From contig BFEA01000615.1 of the NCBI GenBank assembly GCA_003427395.1, positions 488,712-522,042 of the forward strand: a stretch of 33,331 bases of DNA, read 5' to 3'. This DNA is from Chara braunii. Lineage: Eukaryota; Streptophyta; Charophyceae; Charales; Characeae. Positions 10,965-21,822 of this stretch are shown here, one piece after another. The notes beneath the pieces were generated by a model. It did no database searches and was not told where the DNA came from. It worked only from the letters and a program-made list of their open reading frames with translations. Both the position numbers and the translations under genes were made by a program. The number at the start of each line of letters is the position of its first letter. The first letter of the stretch is position 1.

Positions 10965-11490
10965 GAATTTCTGTTGTTTTGATTACTAAGGGACTAAGTA
11001 TTGTTTTCATGCTTGGTTGGGACTGTCCTAGTCGACCGACATACGTGTCACACTTGGGAGATCAGCGCCCCAGGGAACGATCGGAGTTCGGGTCCATTCG
11101 GCGTTTAGCCAAACATTTTCTATATTGCAGCGAGACGAGAAAACGCCCTCGGCTGATCTACCTCTGCGATTGCGTTTAAAAGCTTTCGCACGTGGGTCAG
11201 TAGCTCGGTAGGGATACGCCCCTAAGGGTGGTGACAACCATTTTGGGATGCAAGTTTATGCCCCGCAAAAACCTATAATGTCGTAGGGGATCGTGGAATG
11301 TATAGCTGGCGCATCCGGTTAGAGCGGCGAAGGAGCGATGCAACCGCGTCCGTCACGGCGGTTCGCAGAAAGTCATGCGTCGATCCCAAGTTGTCTCTTG
11401 AAGTTATGTTTTAGGTGAACTCCTGCGTGACATGGCCGGGAGGGCCCTCGTTTTCAATCGAGGGCCGATGCGCACCACAGGTGACCACAG
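10965..11490 (+). repeat. Probable 5' LTR (repeat copy 2) of the gypsy element
   Basis: From GTCCTAGTCGACCGAC (11,026) to ACTCCTGCGTGAC and GGCCGGGAGGG (about 11,420-11,450) it aligns with copies 1 and 3. Weaker similarity (ACTAAGGGACTAAG.. against ACTAAAGGAACTAGG..) extends left to about 10,965. It ends just before a tRNA-type primer-binding site, which is why I read the family as LTRs. It is more diverged from copies 1 and 3 than they are from each other, so the 24.6-kb copy is not clearly the 3' LTR of the same insertion. The 5' end (TG) is not located. Confidence 0.55.
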
Positions 11491-11491
11491 G

Positions 11492-11509
11492 TGGCGCCGT
11501 TGCCGGGGA
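11492..11509 (+). other. Primer-binding site, Asp-tRNA type
   Basis: TGGCGCCGTTGCCGGGGA is the form widely seen in plant Ty3/gypsy elements and is complementary to the 3' end of tRNA-Asp. It lies at the LTR edge and 190 bases before the gag ATG, where minus-strand priming would occur. Confidence 0.8.
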
Positions 11510-11699
11510 TAATGACAAACTACCGTTGTCCCTAGCGGAATGACACTTGGATGATTTATGGAGTAAAAAGTTATTTTTTTTCCCCTTGTTTGACCTCAGA
11601 AAAAGTCAGTAATTTGATCCCAAAATTACGAGATTTTATTTATGCAGAAGGATTGACTGATTTTTGTTGAATATGTTGTTGAGATTTTCTTCACTCAAG

Positions 11700-12760
11700 A
11701 TGGCCGATAACAATAACAATCAAGATGAGAGAAAAAATGACATTCGGGAGCTTGCTAGAATTATTCAGCAGTCCCAGAAGGAGCAAATCCCGAAGGTTGA
11801 CGTTCCATTATTTGATGGCAACAACGCCTCGGAATGGGCAGACAAGTTCGAGCAATTGAGAAGTTGCTGCGAGTGGTCCAATGAAAAGATGCTGTGAATG
11901 GTGAAGAGATACTGCAAGGTCCAGTACAAGGAAGAGGTGGAGGAATTGGTACGGGGTTCGCAGGACTAGGCATAATTCAAAGAGAAGCTGCTAAAAAAGT
12001 ATCAGTTGAGCGATCAACTGTTGGACTTCGCCGATTTGAGGAAAGTTAGTCGGAAGAGCTTTGGTACAACAAAGCAGTTCCTTACATAATTCAAGCGGGT
12101 CGCGCGGTTAGTTCCTGACCTTCCAGACAAGGATCGTTGTCTCATCTTCCTGGATAATTTCATGGAAGTGGAGCAGCTAAAATTGGTGAAGGGCATGAAA
12201 GAGCGATATGATTGGCCAAAAATTCGAGAGAATTTATTGGCCGGGAACTTCGATCAGATCCTCTATCGGCTGCTGAAACAGCAGAAGGAGAATCGAGAGA
12301 GGATACAGTTGGGAACGGATAAGGACAAGGAGGTCTATAAGACCTTATTTGACATAAGGGAAATAATGACCAGCATGAAGGAGGAACGGCTAAAACTCCA
12401 AGTGATGATGGCCAAGGTAAAGACTGGAAAGAGAAAAGGGAAGGAGCCAGTCACTGAAGAAAGTAGCAGTGAAAGTGACAGCGAAGAGGAAAAGGAACCT
12501 CCCCGGAAACTGACCAAGGTTGAGAGGAAAACCTTGAATCAGATACGAGGAGGGCAGGGTACTTCTCGTAAACAAGGAGAAAGTAGTAAGAATGGAGAGA
12601 ATGGAAGCAGTGGGCAGCAAGTTGGCCAGGGGCTCAACCACAAGGTGGTCGAGGCCGTGGTAGAGGCCACGGAAACGGTGGCGGACGTGGGAACTGGCAG
12701 GGTACGTCTGCAAATATTGTGATATGAAAGGACATGTTATTCGTTTCTGCCAGATCCTCG
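11700..12760 (+). pseudogene. gag: Ty3/gypsy gag (capsid and nucleocapsid), broken
   Basis: I chose the ATG at 11,700 (MADNNNNQDERKNDIRE). The N-terminal part has VPLFDGNNASEWADKFEQL, a motif typical of retrotransposon capsid domains (F.G.....W...F). Stops follow at 11,895 and in the next 200 bases. From 12,162 an open stretch covers the end of the capsid and a Lys/Glu-rich linker with an acidic-serine run (SSSESDSEEE). The nucleocapsid is split over three frames: an RGG-like run (GRGRGRGHGNGGGRGNW) at about 12,650-12,700, then the zinc knuckle CKYCDMKGHVIRFC (CX2CX4HX4C, 12,709-12,750). Gag would assemble the particle and bind element RNA. Multiple stops and frameshifts make this copy non-functional. 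Confidence 0.85.
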
Positions 12761-13500
12761 TGAAAGATGAGAAAGACCAGATCGTCTTTACGATGATTCG
12801 AGGAGAAGTCTTTGACTTCGAAGGAAATCTCATCCATCAGGACATTGAAGGAGGAATGAGAAAAGAGGCTTTTCGACGGATGGGTCGTCCTTTTCCAGCT
12901 ACATTCCGATTAGCTTCTCCTGAAGAAGCAAACCTTTTTGAATTAGAAGAAACATTGGTTTCTTTGGAGATCGGTGGGTGTAACGAAGAAGAGTTAGAGG
13001 AAAGGAAAGAAGACATTGCTCATCGGGCGCGAGAGGTAAGCAGGAAACAGGGCAAGTGTCGAGATTCCATTGTACAGTTATATATTAACATGGAAGAAGT
13101 CTGGCCGAACCTTCCAAATGTGTTCCTTTTTGGTGGATGGGGAAATGAAGGTCAGGATGGGTCAGCACCTGTGGCCGCTTCGGCGCCTGAAGCAACGGTG
13201 ATGGCTCGGCATATGGCAATGTCCAGACCCGTACTCAAGCGAGGGATGCCAACCATTATGGTGCAGACGCGGAAGGGAAGGAAGACTTCACAATCACAGC
13301 CTGCGTCAGGGGAGAGTTCAAAGGGGGCAAGATTGCGTGCAGAGGATGAACTGCTAGCATAGCAGAGGAAGAGGATGATGACGAGGATGATGCAAGATTG
13401 CGTGCAGAGGATGAACTGCTAGCAAAGCAGAGGGCTATGGAGAGGGAGTCGGAACAGGGAAGACCAAGGTCGAGGAAAAAAACCTCGCAAGAAGAAGAAT
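12751..13500 (+). pseudogene. Gag-protease linker region with a 65-bp tandem duplication
   Basis: Open from the zinc knuckle to a TAG at about 13,360; a charged linker with no known domain. A block of 42 bases starting GCAAGATTGCGTGCAGAGG is present at 13,327 and again at 13,392 with one difference (GCATAG against GCAAAG), which creates the stop in the first copy. The period of 65 bases also shifts frame. A run of seven A at about 13,485 lies near another frame change before the protease. Confidence 0.7.
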
Positions 13501-14419
13501 GTGTATACGATCCCGGTAGAAAAAGGGATTGATTTTGAACAACTTGTGGATCGCATTATGGAAAGTCAGCGCGATTTGGTTACCCTGAAGAAAATTCTTG
13601 CTGTATCGCCGAAGCTTCGTGAGGAATTTAAGCAGCGCATGACTCGGAAGAAAGCTATGACAGTTAAACTAAGTGAGATCATTCCTCCGGAAGCTAACTG
13701 GGCGCCTCCTGGGACGAAGATGGATTGGCGATGTGTAGCCACTGGTCTCATAAAAGTTCAAATCGGCCGTGGAGAATTCTCTGTTCTCGTAGATGATGGG
13801 GCCGAAATGAACATAATGAGAGAGAGATGCGATTTGAGCTGGAATACAGATCAATCGCAATGATTTTGGATTTTTGATTGGAGCCGGCGGGACAACTCCA
13901 TTTTGCGGTACGGCTAGTGGCGTGATGGTCACGGTCGGGAAAGTAAAGGCGAGATCGTATTTTTATATATTGCCAAAGGTTGAGCACAAAGTACTTTTGG
14001 GAAGATCTTTTCAGTGTCGCATAAAAAGCATAATCTTCAACAAACATGACGGCACCATGTTTGTAGCTTTGTGCGATCCGGTTTGCGACTACTATGAAGT
14101 GGTGAAATGCGCAAATACCAGACCGAAAAATTCATGGAACCGATTGAATCCTGAATCATATACCTTCTCAGAGTTAGAGAAGTTGAGAAGGGAGAAAGAG
14201 GCGATCGAGGAGGAAGGGTATCCTCAAGAGTATTCGTTAACATTGCCAAGTATCTCACAAGCAGTCGATTTTGCAGCGACCCATCCTGCAATTGATCCGA
14301 GCCTGGTACAGACCCTGATGGAGGTTGTGGTTGACAAAGAAGGTGCGGGGACCATGCATCTCGTTTATCGACCAAATGAGACTCGTATGGAGGAATCACT
14401 GCAATTGGCGCGACAATAG
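13501..14419 (+). pseudogene. pro: Ty3/gypsy aspartic protease and linker to RT
   Basis: VYTIPVEKGIDFEQLV and LKKILAVSPKLREEFK form a conserved pre-protease region also found in the antisense fragment at 3.4 kb. The aspartic protease core is FSVLVDDGAEMNIM at about 13,780-13,820 (DDGA in place of the usual D[ST]GA), followed after a stop or shift near 13,861 by FLIGAGGTTPFCGTASGVMVTVG and ILPKVEHKVLLGRSF, which looks like the second half with an ILGR-like end (LLGRSF). The rest is a linker (NRLNPESYTFSELEKLRREKEAIEEEG). The enzyme would cut the Gag-Pol polyprotein. The frame break within the domain inactivates it. Confidence 0.8.
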
Positions 14420-15595
14420 TTTTTTTTAGGGGACGAAAGCTCAGCGTTGGGTCCAAGAGGAAGTGCAAGAAAGTAGGAGAGAAGGCGCGACCAGTGCCAG
14501 TTCTGATCACTCAGGAAAAAGTGGTGTATTACAAGGAAGAACGCGAGTGGATCAAAACATTGAAAGAGAAGGGTGAGAAGGGGGCGTATCGATTGACAGA
14601 TGACAGGGTCAAGGAGATGATCATTGGAGAGGATGGTCTCCTCACTAAGGAGGAAACCAAAATTTTTATCGACGTTATGAAGAAAATTCCTCTGGCTTAT
14701 GCTTTTGATGATGATGAGCGTGGAAGGCTGGATGTCGATATGATTCCAATGATCCGGATCCATATGGTACCGCATGAGCCATGGAATGTGAAAGGTCCAC
14801 GATATCCGAATCCGGACGATCACCGGAAGGTGGTTGATTATCTTGATGGTAAGGTTCGTACCAAAGTGACTGACTATTCGTATGGGCCATATAAGTCTCC
14901 TTGGTTCTGCTTTATCAAGCCGAATGGTGTTTTGCGATGGGTTCAGGACCTGCAGAAATTGAATTTTGTGACAGTCCCAGATGCAGACGGACTTCCGAAC
15001 GCCGACCAACTCTCGGATCTTGTGCAGGCAGGCCCACCATCACCCTAATTGATTTGTACTCAGGGTATGATTAGTTTCCGCTGTACACAGCGGATCGGCC
15101 TATGACGGCGATGCATACGCATCGGGGACTGCTTCATATGTGTGCGGCTCCACAGGGTTGGACAAATGTCGTGGCAATCGTGCAGAGATATATGATGCGA
15201 GTCATTCAGCCGCTTTGTCCGGACGTGACTTCTCCATATATCGATGATTTGGTCATCCCAGGACCTCGAGTCAAGGATGAGACTGAAGTGTTACCCGGAG
15301 TTTGAAATCGTCTGGGAACACATCAGCAATATGGAAAAGGTTCTGAGGAAACTGAAGGAATATAACCTAACTGCTAGTGGTGTTAAATCAAGGCATGGCA
15401 TGAAGGATTCCTTTGTGACGAAAAGGGTCGTCGACCAGATCCCAAAAAGACGAATAAAATTTTGGAATGACCGACTCCCTTCAGATCTATTACCGACGTT
15501 CGGAGCTTCCTCGAGACATGCGGATTTTGACGTATTTTTATCCGCAGGTTCGCAGCGAGGGTGGAACACTTGCGAAAATTAGTACGCAAGAGTCG
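14420..15595 (+). pseudogene. pol: Ty3/gypsy reverse transcriptase, broken
   Basis: 14,494-15,048 is open and ends in the first RT boxes: SPWFCFIKPNGVLRWVQDLQKLN (about 14,896-14,964) and VPDADGLPNADQLSD. A frameshift at about 15,035 leads to motif A, LIDLYSGYD, with the catalytic Asp at 15,051-15,053, followed by a TAG where most families have Gln. HRGLLHMCAAPQGWTN is the motif B region. The YxDD box is YIDD at 15,237-15,248, with both catalytic Asp kept. A further shift at about 15,290 separates the thumb (HISNMEKVLRKLKEYNLTAS). The catalytic residues survive although the frame is broken at least three times, so this is post-insertional decay. Confidence 0.9.
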
Positions 15596-15599
15596 GCTC

Positions 15600-16150
15600 T
15601 GGGAATAGGGATCGAAGCAGCAGGCAGCCGTTGAGGATATTAAAGCTGAGTTTCGAGAAGGCGGCCTGATTTTGGGAGTTCCTTATTTTAAGGATGCTGA
15701 AAGCCGTTCTTTCATCATCGAGACTGATGCAGGTCCTACCGCTTTGGGAGGAGTTTTTGTCCAAAAGGATGGGGAAGGACGGGAGCGGCCATTGAGATTC
15801 GAGAGCAGAACTCTGAATATTACTGAGCGGAACTACTCCCAGATCAAGAAGGAAACTCTAGTTGTGCTTCACTGTCTGCGCATTTTCAGGAATTATGTAT
15901 TTGGCAGTCGGTTCATTCTGCGAGTTGATCCTACGGCTCTGGCTCAATCGTTGAAGAACTATTTTCCTTCTCATCCAACCATTTCTCGATGACTGACGTA
16001 TATTTGGATGTTCAATTTTGAGATTGAGCGCATTTTAGGCACTCAGAATCGAGCAGATGGGTTGAGTCGTGTTGATTGGGACTCATCGACGGATCGGGCT
16101 GAGGATTCAGTCTCTATCGATGGATTCCTCAAAGGAGAAGACTCACAGTT
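15600..16150 (+). pseudogene. pol: Ty3/gypsy RNase H
   Basis: In the order of the family: FIIETDAGPTALGGVFVQ (first catalytic Asp, at about 15,721), RPLRFESRTLNITERNYS, IKKETLVVLHCLRIFRNYVFG (catalytic Glu in KKET), FILRVDPTALAQSL (TDH-like position now VDP) and, after a stop at about 15,992, FEIERILGTQNRADGLSR, the usual RNase H end before integrase. It would degrade the RNA strand of the cDNA hybrid. It is broken by one stop but is otherwise well conserved. Confidence 0.88.
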
Positions 16151-16408
16151 GAGTATTAACTCATACAATTATTTGGCGGATGCAACAACCCGGCATGGGA
16201 AAACCATCTGGAATGCTCCTTGTTTCCATCATGTGCGATCAAAGCTTGGGATGAGGAAGCCGTTCATTGAGGAAGACCCATGGGGTGAAAGAACATCAGA
16301 ACAAATTATGAACTTGGCTTTATCTGATGAAGTTGAGTTCATCAAAGAGGCGCTGACGATTGAGTATGGGCACGAGCAAGCCGATAAGACTTTTAGGATC
16401 GCTGGGAG

Positions 16409-17233
16409 ATGTCATTCCTTGTGAATTATCCGATTCACGAGGATCGCCTGAAAATGATGAATGAAGAAGCAGAAGGCAGTGAGATCAGAGAAGCTTTCAG
16501 AGAAGGAAAGTATGATGGGGAGTATAGATTGATGGGAATATGGTTGAATGGTGAGTTAAGAGAAGAAGAGGTGGATCCAGTTGTTCGCCAGAAGAGTAAG
16601 GATTTTGTTGTAAGATATGGTCATGTTTTCAAAAAGTCCAACGATGGTATTCCGAAGAGAGTGGTATGTGGGGTTGCGCAACAACTTGATGTGATTGCAG
16701 CTTTGCATGATGGGGTCGCAGGCGGACATAGATCGACGCGAGTCACTTTGAAAAAAATTCAACATCGTTATTTTTTAGAAGGAATAAACAAGATGGTAAA
16801 TGACTTCTGTAACTCTTGTCTTCCTTTCCAAAAACGATCTAATTTGCGTTTTGTTGAACCTCTTCATCCACGTTATGTGGCTGAGCCGGGAGCAGTAGTA
16901 CACCTTGATGTATTGGTCATGTCACCTGGGATAAATAGGTACAAATATATCTTTAATGCAAGCGATAATCTGACTGGGTTCATTGATGGTTGTGCCATTT
17001 GCGAGCGTACTGGGCGTGTTTCAGCAGAATGCATTGAGGAATATTATCTTTTGTACCCGTTTGTCCGAGAGATTGTTATGGATCGAGGTGGTGAGTTTCG
17101 GGATGGGGAGGTGCAGACGCTTTTGAAAAAACTTGGAGTAAGTTTTAGCTATACTACAAGGGCACATCCCCAGGCCAATGCGCCAGTTGAGTGTGAACAT
17201 GTCACTCTAACGAATTTGTTGGCAAAATGGTAA
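16409..17233 (+). pseudogene. int: Ty3/gypsy integrase, zinc and catalytic domains
   Basis: This is a 274-codon open stretch and the best preserved part of the element. The HHCC zinc domain is HDGVAGGHRSTRVTLKKI ... FCNSCLPFQK. The catalytic triad is intact: Asp in HLDVL at 16,907-16,909, Asp in VMDRGGEF at 17,081-17,083 and Glu in PVECEH at 17,189-17,191, with 35 residues between the last two (DD35E). A TAA at 17,231 and a frameshift cut it from its C-terminal domain. The preceding segment (16,008-16,424) is the RNase H-integrase linker in another frame. Confidence 0.9.
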
Positions 17234-17769
17234 GGAGACGATCCTTCGAGATGACCAATAAATCTGAGAACGACATTCTTTGTTGAGAATGTCACCATAA
17301 AGCGAACAACTGGATTGACAGATTGAGAGCTCCAGTCACATTGTGGTTTGGACGACATGCAACTTTTCCAATTGAGAGTTTCTTGACCACTTGGAAGAAG
17401 CAGGATGTGGAAACAAAACTCTCGACGGAGGAGTTATTGGAACTAAGAGCGAGACAAGTAATAATCACTGAGGAAAGGATTGAGGAGGCCGTTGTCTCTA
17501 CGTCAGAGCGTAGACAGGCCGACAAGGAAAGATGGGATAAGGGGGCTCGTGTTCGTAAGGAGCCTTTAAAAATAGGAGATATTCTACTTCTCTATGATTC
17601 GTCCTTGGAAAAACAATGGTCTCGAAAATTGGACAGCCGATGGTTGGGGCCCTATCGTATTATCAGAAAATCTGAGCATGGGGCGTATGAAATTGAAGAG
17701 ATGGATGGGGCAGGAGGTATAAATTGGGTGTCAGGATCGCATTTGAGAAAGTTTATTCCAAGGACTTAA
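17234..17769 (+). pseudogene. int: Ty3/gypsy integrase C-terminal (GPY/F) domain
   Basis: RAPVTLWFGRHATFPIESFL matches the post-core segment of integrases. It is followed by a helical Glu-rich stretch and then IGDILLLYDSSLEKQWSRKLDSRWLGPYRI, the GPY/F motif that binds DNA. The open stretch ends at a TAA at 17,767. No chromodomain is visible after it. It lies in a different frame from the catalytic domain. Confidence 0.88.
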
Positions 17770-19470
17770 TAAAGAGGTTTGATTAGTATAAGTTTCTTTT
17801 TCTTTAGGACTTGCTTTCCTCTTTTATTTCTTCTGGGATTACAAATTGCTGACTGGTTCTGAGGATAGACAACGGAATTATAACTTTGGACTCTTGGGAT
17901 TTGAATTTAATTTTGGGACCTATGGTTCCATGTTTTGTATAATTAATAAATTATGCGACTCCTGTTCATGAAATTGTGTTATGTTTTTTGGATCGGAAAT
18001 CTGTTTTTCGATGATTGCTTGTTACTTTTTTCGATGTAATGTGATGCAATGCAAATTTATGAATATTTTTGGACTGGAACGTTATGGAACTCTCCATGAA
18101 AATGTATGTTGTTATTTGATGTATATTCTCGTTGTAAAAAAAAAGTTCTAGGAAAATGATATGTAATTTGCAATTTATGGCTTGTGGCATAACTGTATGA
18201 GTTATTCACAAAGTATGTAATGCAATTATTTATCATAGCCTGAAACTTTCGTAATGTTTTTAGTTATCGTATTATGATGGGTCTTGATGCAGTGAGCTCC
18301 GTAGATGGTAGTGAGGCCTGCGCCGGAACCTTGTTCCTTGTCCAAAGTGGGATGCTGTCACTTTTCCTTTTTTTTTAAGGAGGGTGGCTACACTATCATT
18401 GAAAGGGAGAAAGGTATTGTTGTGGTTGTTGGGATCTTGCTTGTGAGGGTGACGACTGCCGCTCGTCATGGGGGAAGGAGTGGTCACCTTGGCCTTGTGA
18501 CGAATGGGGTCGCCTCGCCTCTACGACCGCGTCTGACCAACCTGGGTCATAGAGAAAGGGTAGTTCAGCCTCGCACGTAGGGGACTAGCAAACACATGAT
18601 ATTGGAATCGGAGGGAAGGTGGTGAGGCTCGAGTATAAAGTGGGGTTTGACGTCGAGATGTTATCCCTTGAGGATTACACCACTCCTTGGCGCATATCAC
18701 AAGGCATGCAGGAAAATATCATGTGTGATGACTCGTAATTGGAGTGCACAAACAAAACCTGGATAAGGACTTTCGAGAATGGTTTCTCTCATGAATGGTT
18801 GGTTCAGATTCTGTCTGGGCCGCCTAGGAGGTTATTTATTTTAAAAGGTCCGTCAGGGGGTTAAACCTGACTCTTTTAGATAAAGCAAAATATTAACCGA
18901 CTTAGGTTTAGAACGCTAGCCGGAGGCTTTTTCCGGTATCATTCTGAGAGACTCAATGATGTTTAGAGTTGCCGCCAGTGGGATGATGCTTGGAGCATTT
19001 AGACAAAGTTCCTTGAAAATTTTAGTAATTTTGGAACTTGAACCGGTATAAATTCAGGTTTTGGTGAAAGGTTTGTCAGTGGCTACATCTTGTACCATTC
19101 CAATCAAGATTGAATTTTAGATTACCGAGGCAATAACTCGGATTTTGGTTAACCATCGCGCCATTTTGTTTTCAGCACCCGACCCCTATTTTCATAAAAA
19201 GAGCTTCAACCGGTCCTTTTGGTCAGGTCAACCCTTGCCCTAGATGAGAATTATTTCAGACCCTTATTAAGGTCTTCCTATGTTACCTCCCCATTCCTAA
19301 GTACCTCCTTCCCATAATTCCCTCGGCCGGCCATCCATTTGTCCACATTCTTTCTCTTGGTTCCATTCCAACTGACCTCTATCCTTCTTCCTTCCGATCA
19401 TCTCTCACTCGTGCGGACTTAGAATATATGGTGAATGACGGGGACATCATTCAATGGGGTCTGGGAATGC
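17770..19470. other. Non-coding 3' region, no gene seen
   Basis: AT-rich to about 18,300, then mixed. If the element has a 3' untranslated region it lies here, but I could not find a convincing polypurine tract with a matching LTR. GAATGGTTTCTCTC and similar segments have no obvious partner in the window. There are no domain-bearing ORFs. Confidence 0.5.
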
Positions 19471-20147
19471 TGTTGGGGCAAAAACCCTGACAAGGGTATT
19501 TGCCAGGGTGTTTTCGACTTCAGACACTGTCTGACCTTTTCGTTGAATTGAAGGACTTGATGAGACTAACGTTTGCTAAAATTTTATTCAGATCTGACCC
19601 ATGACTGAGAAACTATAAGTTTTCGAGCTCTAGTCCGGACGCATGTAGCGTCTGGAAGTAAACGGATGTGAATGACAATGTTTCGCTTTTGTCAAAGCCA
19701 CAGAAGAGCACGGGTATGAGAACACTAAAATTAGACCTATTCTATCTAAAATAATATCGCGAGGCTGCTAAGCCGCGCGATTCAGAGCCTATGGGGGTGA
19801 ATAAGGACCGTCGTCTGAAGGATCGACTCACTTCAGCGGCCAAATGACCCAACAACTTGCCTACTGAGAGTTGGAGGTCGTCGCGGTGTAGGTGCAGACG
19901 GCCAACCAAAGGGGCTGGGAAAGGCAGGTTTTTCCTACTGAGTGTACGCTGGGCCTGCTGAGTGTAGGCTGAGCCTAATGGGGGTGTTGCACCTCTACAT
20001 ATAGAAGAGGTGCAGGTCTAGCTCCCATAATAGGAGCTAGCCCAGTAGGTTACGACGCCAGACTATCACCCAGCAGATACCGGGATCAAGCCCGGCTACG
20101 CGTGCACAACTGGGCTAGGTCCTTTTGGAGCTGGCCGTTTTTGTTTG
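19471..20147 (+). repeat. Possible LTR starting TGTTGGGGC
   Basis: It starts with TG and a strong hairpin (GGCAAAAACCCT at 19,477-19,488 against AGGGTATTTGCC at 19,493-19,504, one mismatch), related to the starts at 3,498 and 8,505. At 20,148 TTGGTGCCGGCGCGG could be a decayed form of the primer-binding site at 11,492, which would make 19,471-20,147 an LTR of about 0.68 kb. This is a suggestion only; no second copy is in the window. Confidence 0.3.
19988..20040. repeat. Two adjacent perfect hairpins
   Basis: Hairpin 1: TGCACCTCT (19,988-19,996) with AGAGGTGCA (20,006-20,014), 9 bp around ACATATAGA. Hairpin 2: CTAGCTCC (20,018-20,025) with GGAGCTAG (20,033-20,040), 8 bp around CATAATA. They are three bases apart inside the putative LTR. 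Confidence 0.7.
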
Positions 20148-20149
20148 GT

Positions 20150-21780
20150 GCCGGCGCGGAATGATCTGGCTGTCCGATCGTAGAGATCGCGTGGCCCAGA
20201 TCAGGCGCGCGAATTTCAACAAGGCCCTGCGCAAGGATGACACGTATAAATCGTGAAATGACCTAATTTTTTTTTCTCTCGGGTCTATATTTCGACAGTT
20301 CGTGGGTGTACCATGAACAGCACGTGACTGTTGGCCTATGCCAACGGAATAACTACACTACGACGCGCCACATGGCGCTGGTCCAAGTAAGAGGGACTTC
20401 AAGTCCCCAAAGCAAGTAGCAGGCGCCCGTTTTAGACATGGGGATGGAGCGACCGGCGGAGAGAGTGGGTGGGGGAGTTTTGTGGTAGAATGCACCTATC
20501 CGCGTTTTAACGGTAGATGCATTCCAGCCTAGATTTGGCCTATAGAGGGACGGTGGGGACTTAGTCGTAGAAGTTAACGACCTACCTGTTGGTCTGTGCG
20601 TAGCCCATCCTGTCGAAGGGGGGGGCATACACACCTAGCCAGGAGTGCGGGCTTACCTGGTGAGCAACATATGGTCCGCTATGGTATGGTAAACTGTGGT
20701 TGAAGGGCAGCCGACTGGCTAGTGCGTTGTCCCCCATCCGGATCGAAGGAGTGCGAGTCCGACCGTGGTTTGAGACTTACGAGCTGCGCAGTTGGTATCC
20801 GTGGGGGCTCTGCCGCCTCACGGCTGGTCAGGCCATGTCGTTGTGTTTACAGCGGCAAGGGGCTGCTGTGTACATTGCCTCACCGCCGCGCTTATAGGTG
20901 TTCGCAGTAGTGCACCAGGCTGGCGCAGTACTAACAGCCAGCCGAGTAGGCGGGTTGTTCACAGTCCGGTGAGCGAGCGGGTTGTTAGAAGCAAGCGGGA
21001 AAAGGACTGTGGACTCACCAAATGGCTGACAGCATGGTTCGTTATTGAACGAACTCACAACAGATCGACAGCGGGGCACAGACTGGGTTGTTGGACAAGG
21101 CACAAGGTACCCTACCACACGAAGTGGCTGGAGCTGAGCTACGAAGTTGTGAATTCGCCCTTAACCAGCAGGCTCGAGCCGTGAGCTTGGAGGAGTGGTT
21201 GCAAAGAGGGTCGTCGCCGCGACTTGGGGAGTCGTCAGAAAGTTGGGCTCAGTTGTTTGACTTCGCTTGACCAAGTTGTTGTTACTTGGCCACCATTGCG
21301 GGGCCCTAAGGCGTCGAAGATTTGAAGGCGCTCTCTCGCGAGTTTGAGTGCACCTTCTCTGGATCTGAGAGTCTCAAAGCCATCTTCATCAGTCCTTCTT
21401 AATCTAAGTCTAGTCTGTTGGTTATGAGAGGAAGGTTGCAGGCGGGATTGCAACCCGTAATCCGCGCCAAGGCCTCTGTGGGAGGTTCACCCCACCGATT
21501 GCAGGAGCTCTGTCGGAACTCAAGAGGAGTTCTTGAGGCAGGGAATTGACCGGTAACCATTTGCCTTCCCTCTATAAACCCATATTATAGCCCCTATCTG
21601 TACTGTATGTTGTGTTTTGACTGAGTATATGACATGCATCCCTACTTTGACTTTTAGGTGACTTTCAGGACACAAATCAGACTCAAATAAAGGAAGGTGT
21701 GCAGAATGTCAGCTTCAGTTTTGTTGTTTGACTCAAAGCAGATTGTAAAAAGGGAATTGTATCTGGGGAAAGGCAGGATA
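20150..21780. other. No gene seen
   Basis: ORFs up to 130 codons (20,792-21,184, +; 20,634-20,353, -) have no recognisable domain and overlap each other on both strands. I regard the stretch as non-coding. A small hairpin, CTCAAGA around GGAG with TTCTTGAG, lies at about 21,520. Confidence 0.5.
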
Positions 21781-21822
21781 GAAAGTTGTTTTGTATGAGG
21801 TTTTACTGGGTCATTAAGGCTG

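Noticed and set aside
21151-21162. GAATTCGCCCTT, identical to the insert edge of TOPO cloning vectors
   Set aside because: Flanking bases do not match vector sequence on either side, so chance is more likely, unlike the full mosaic end at 33,238.
20353-21184. Overlapping ORFs of 93 to 130 codons on both strands
   Set aside because: No recognisable motif and lengths compatible with chance.
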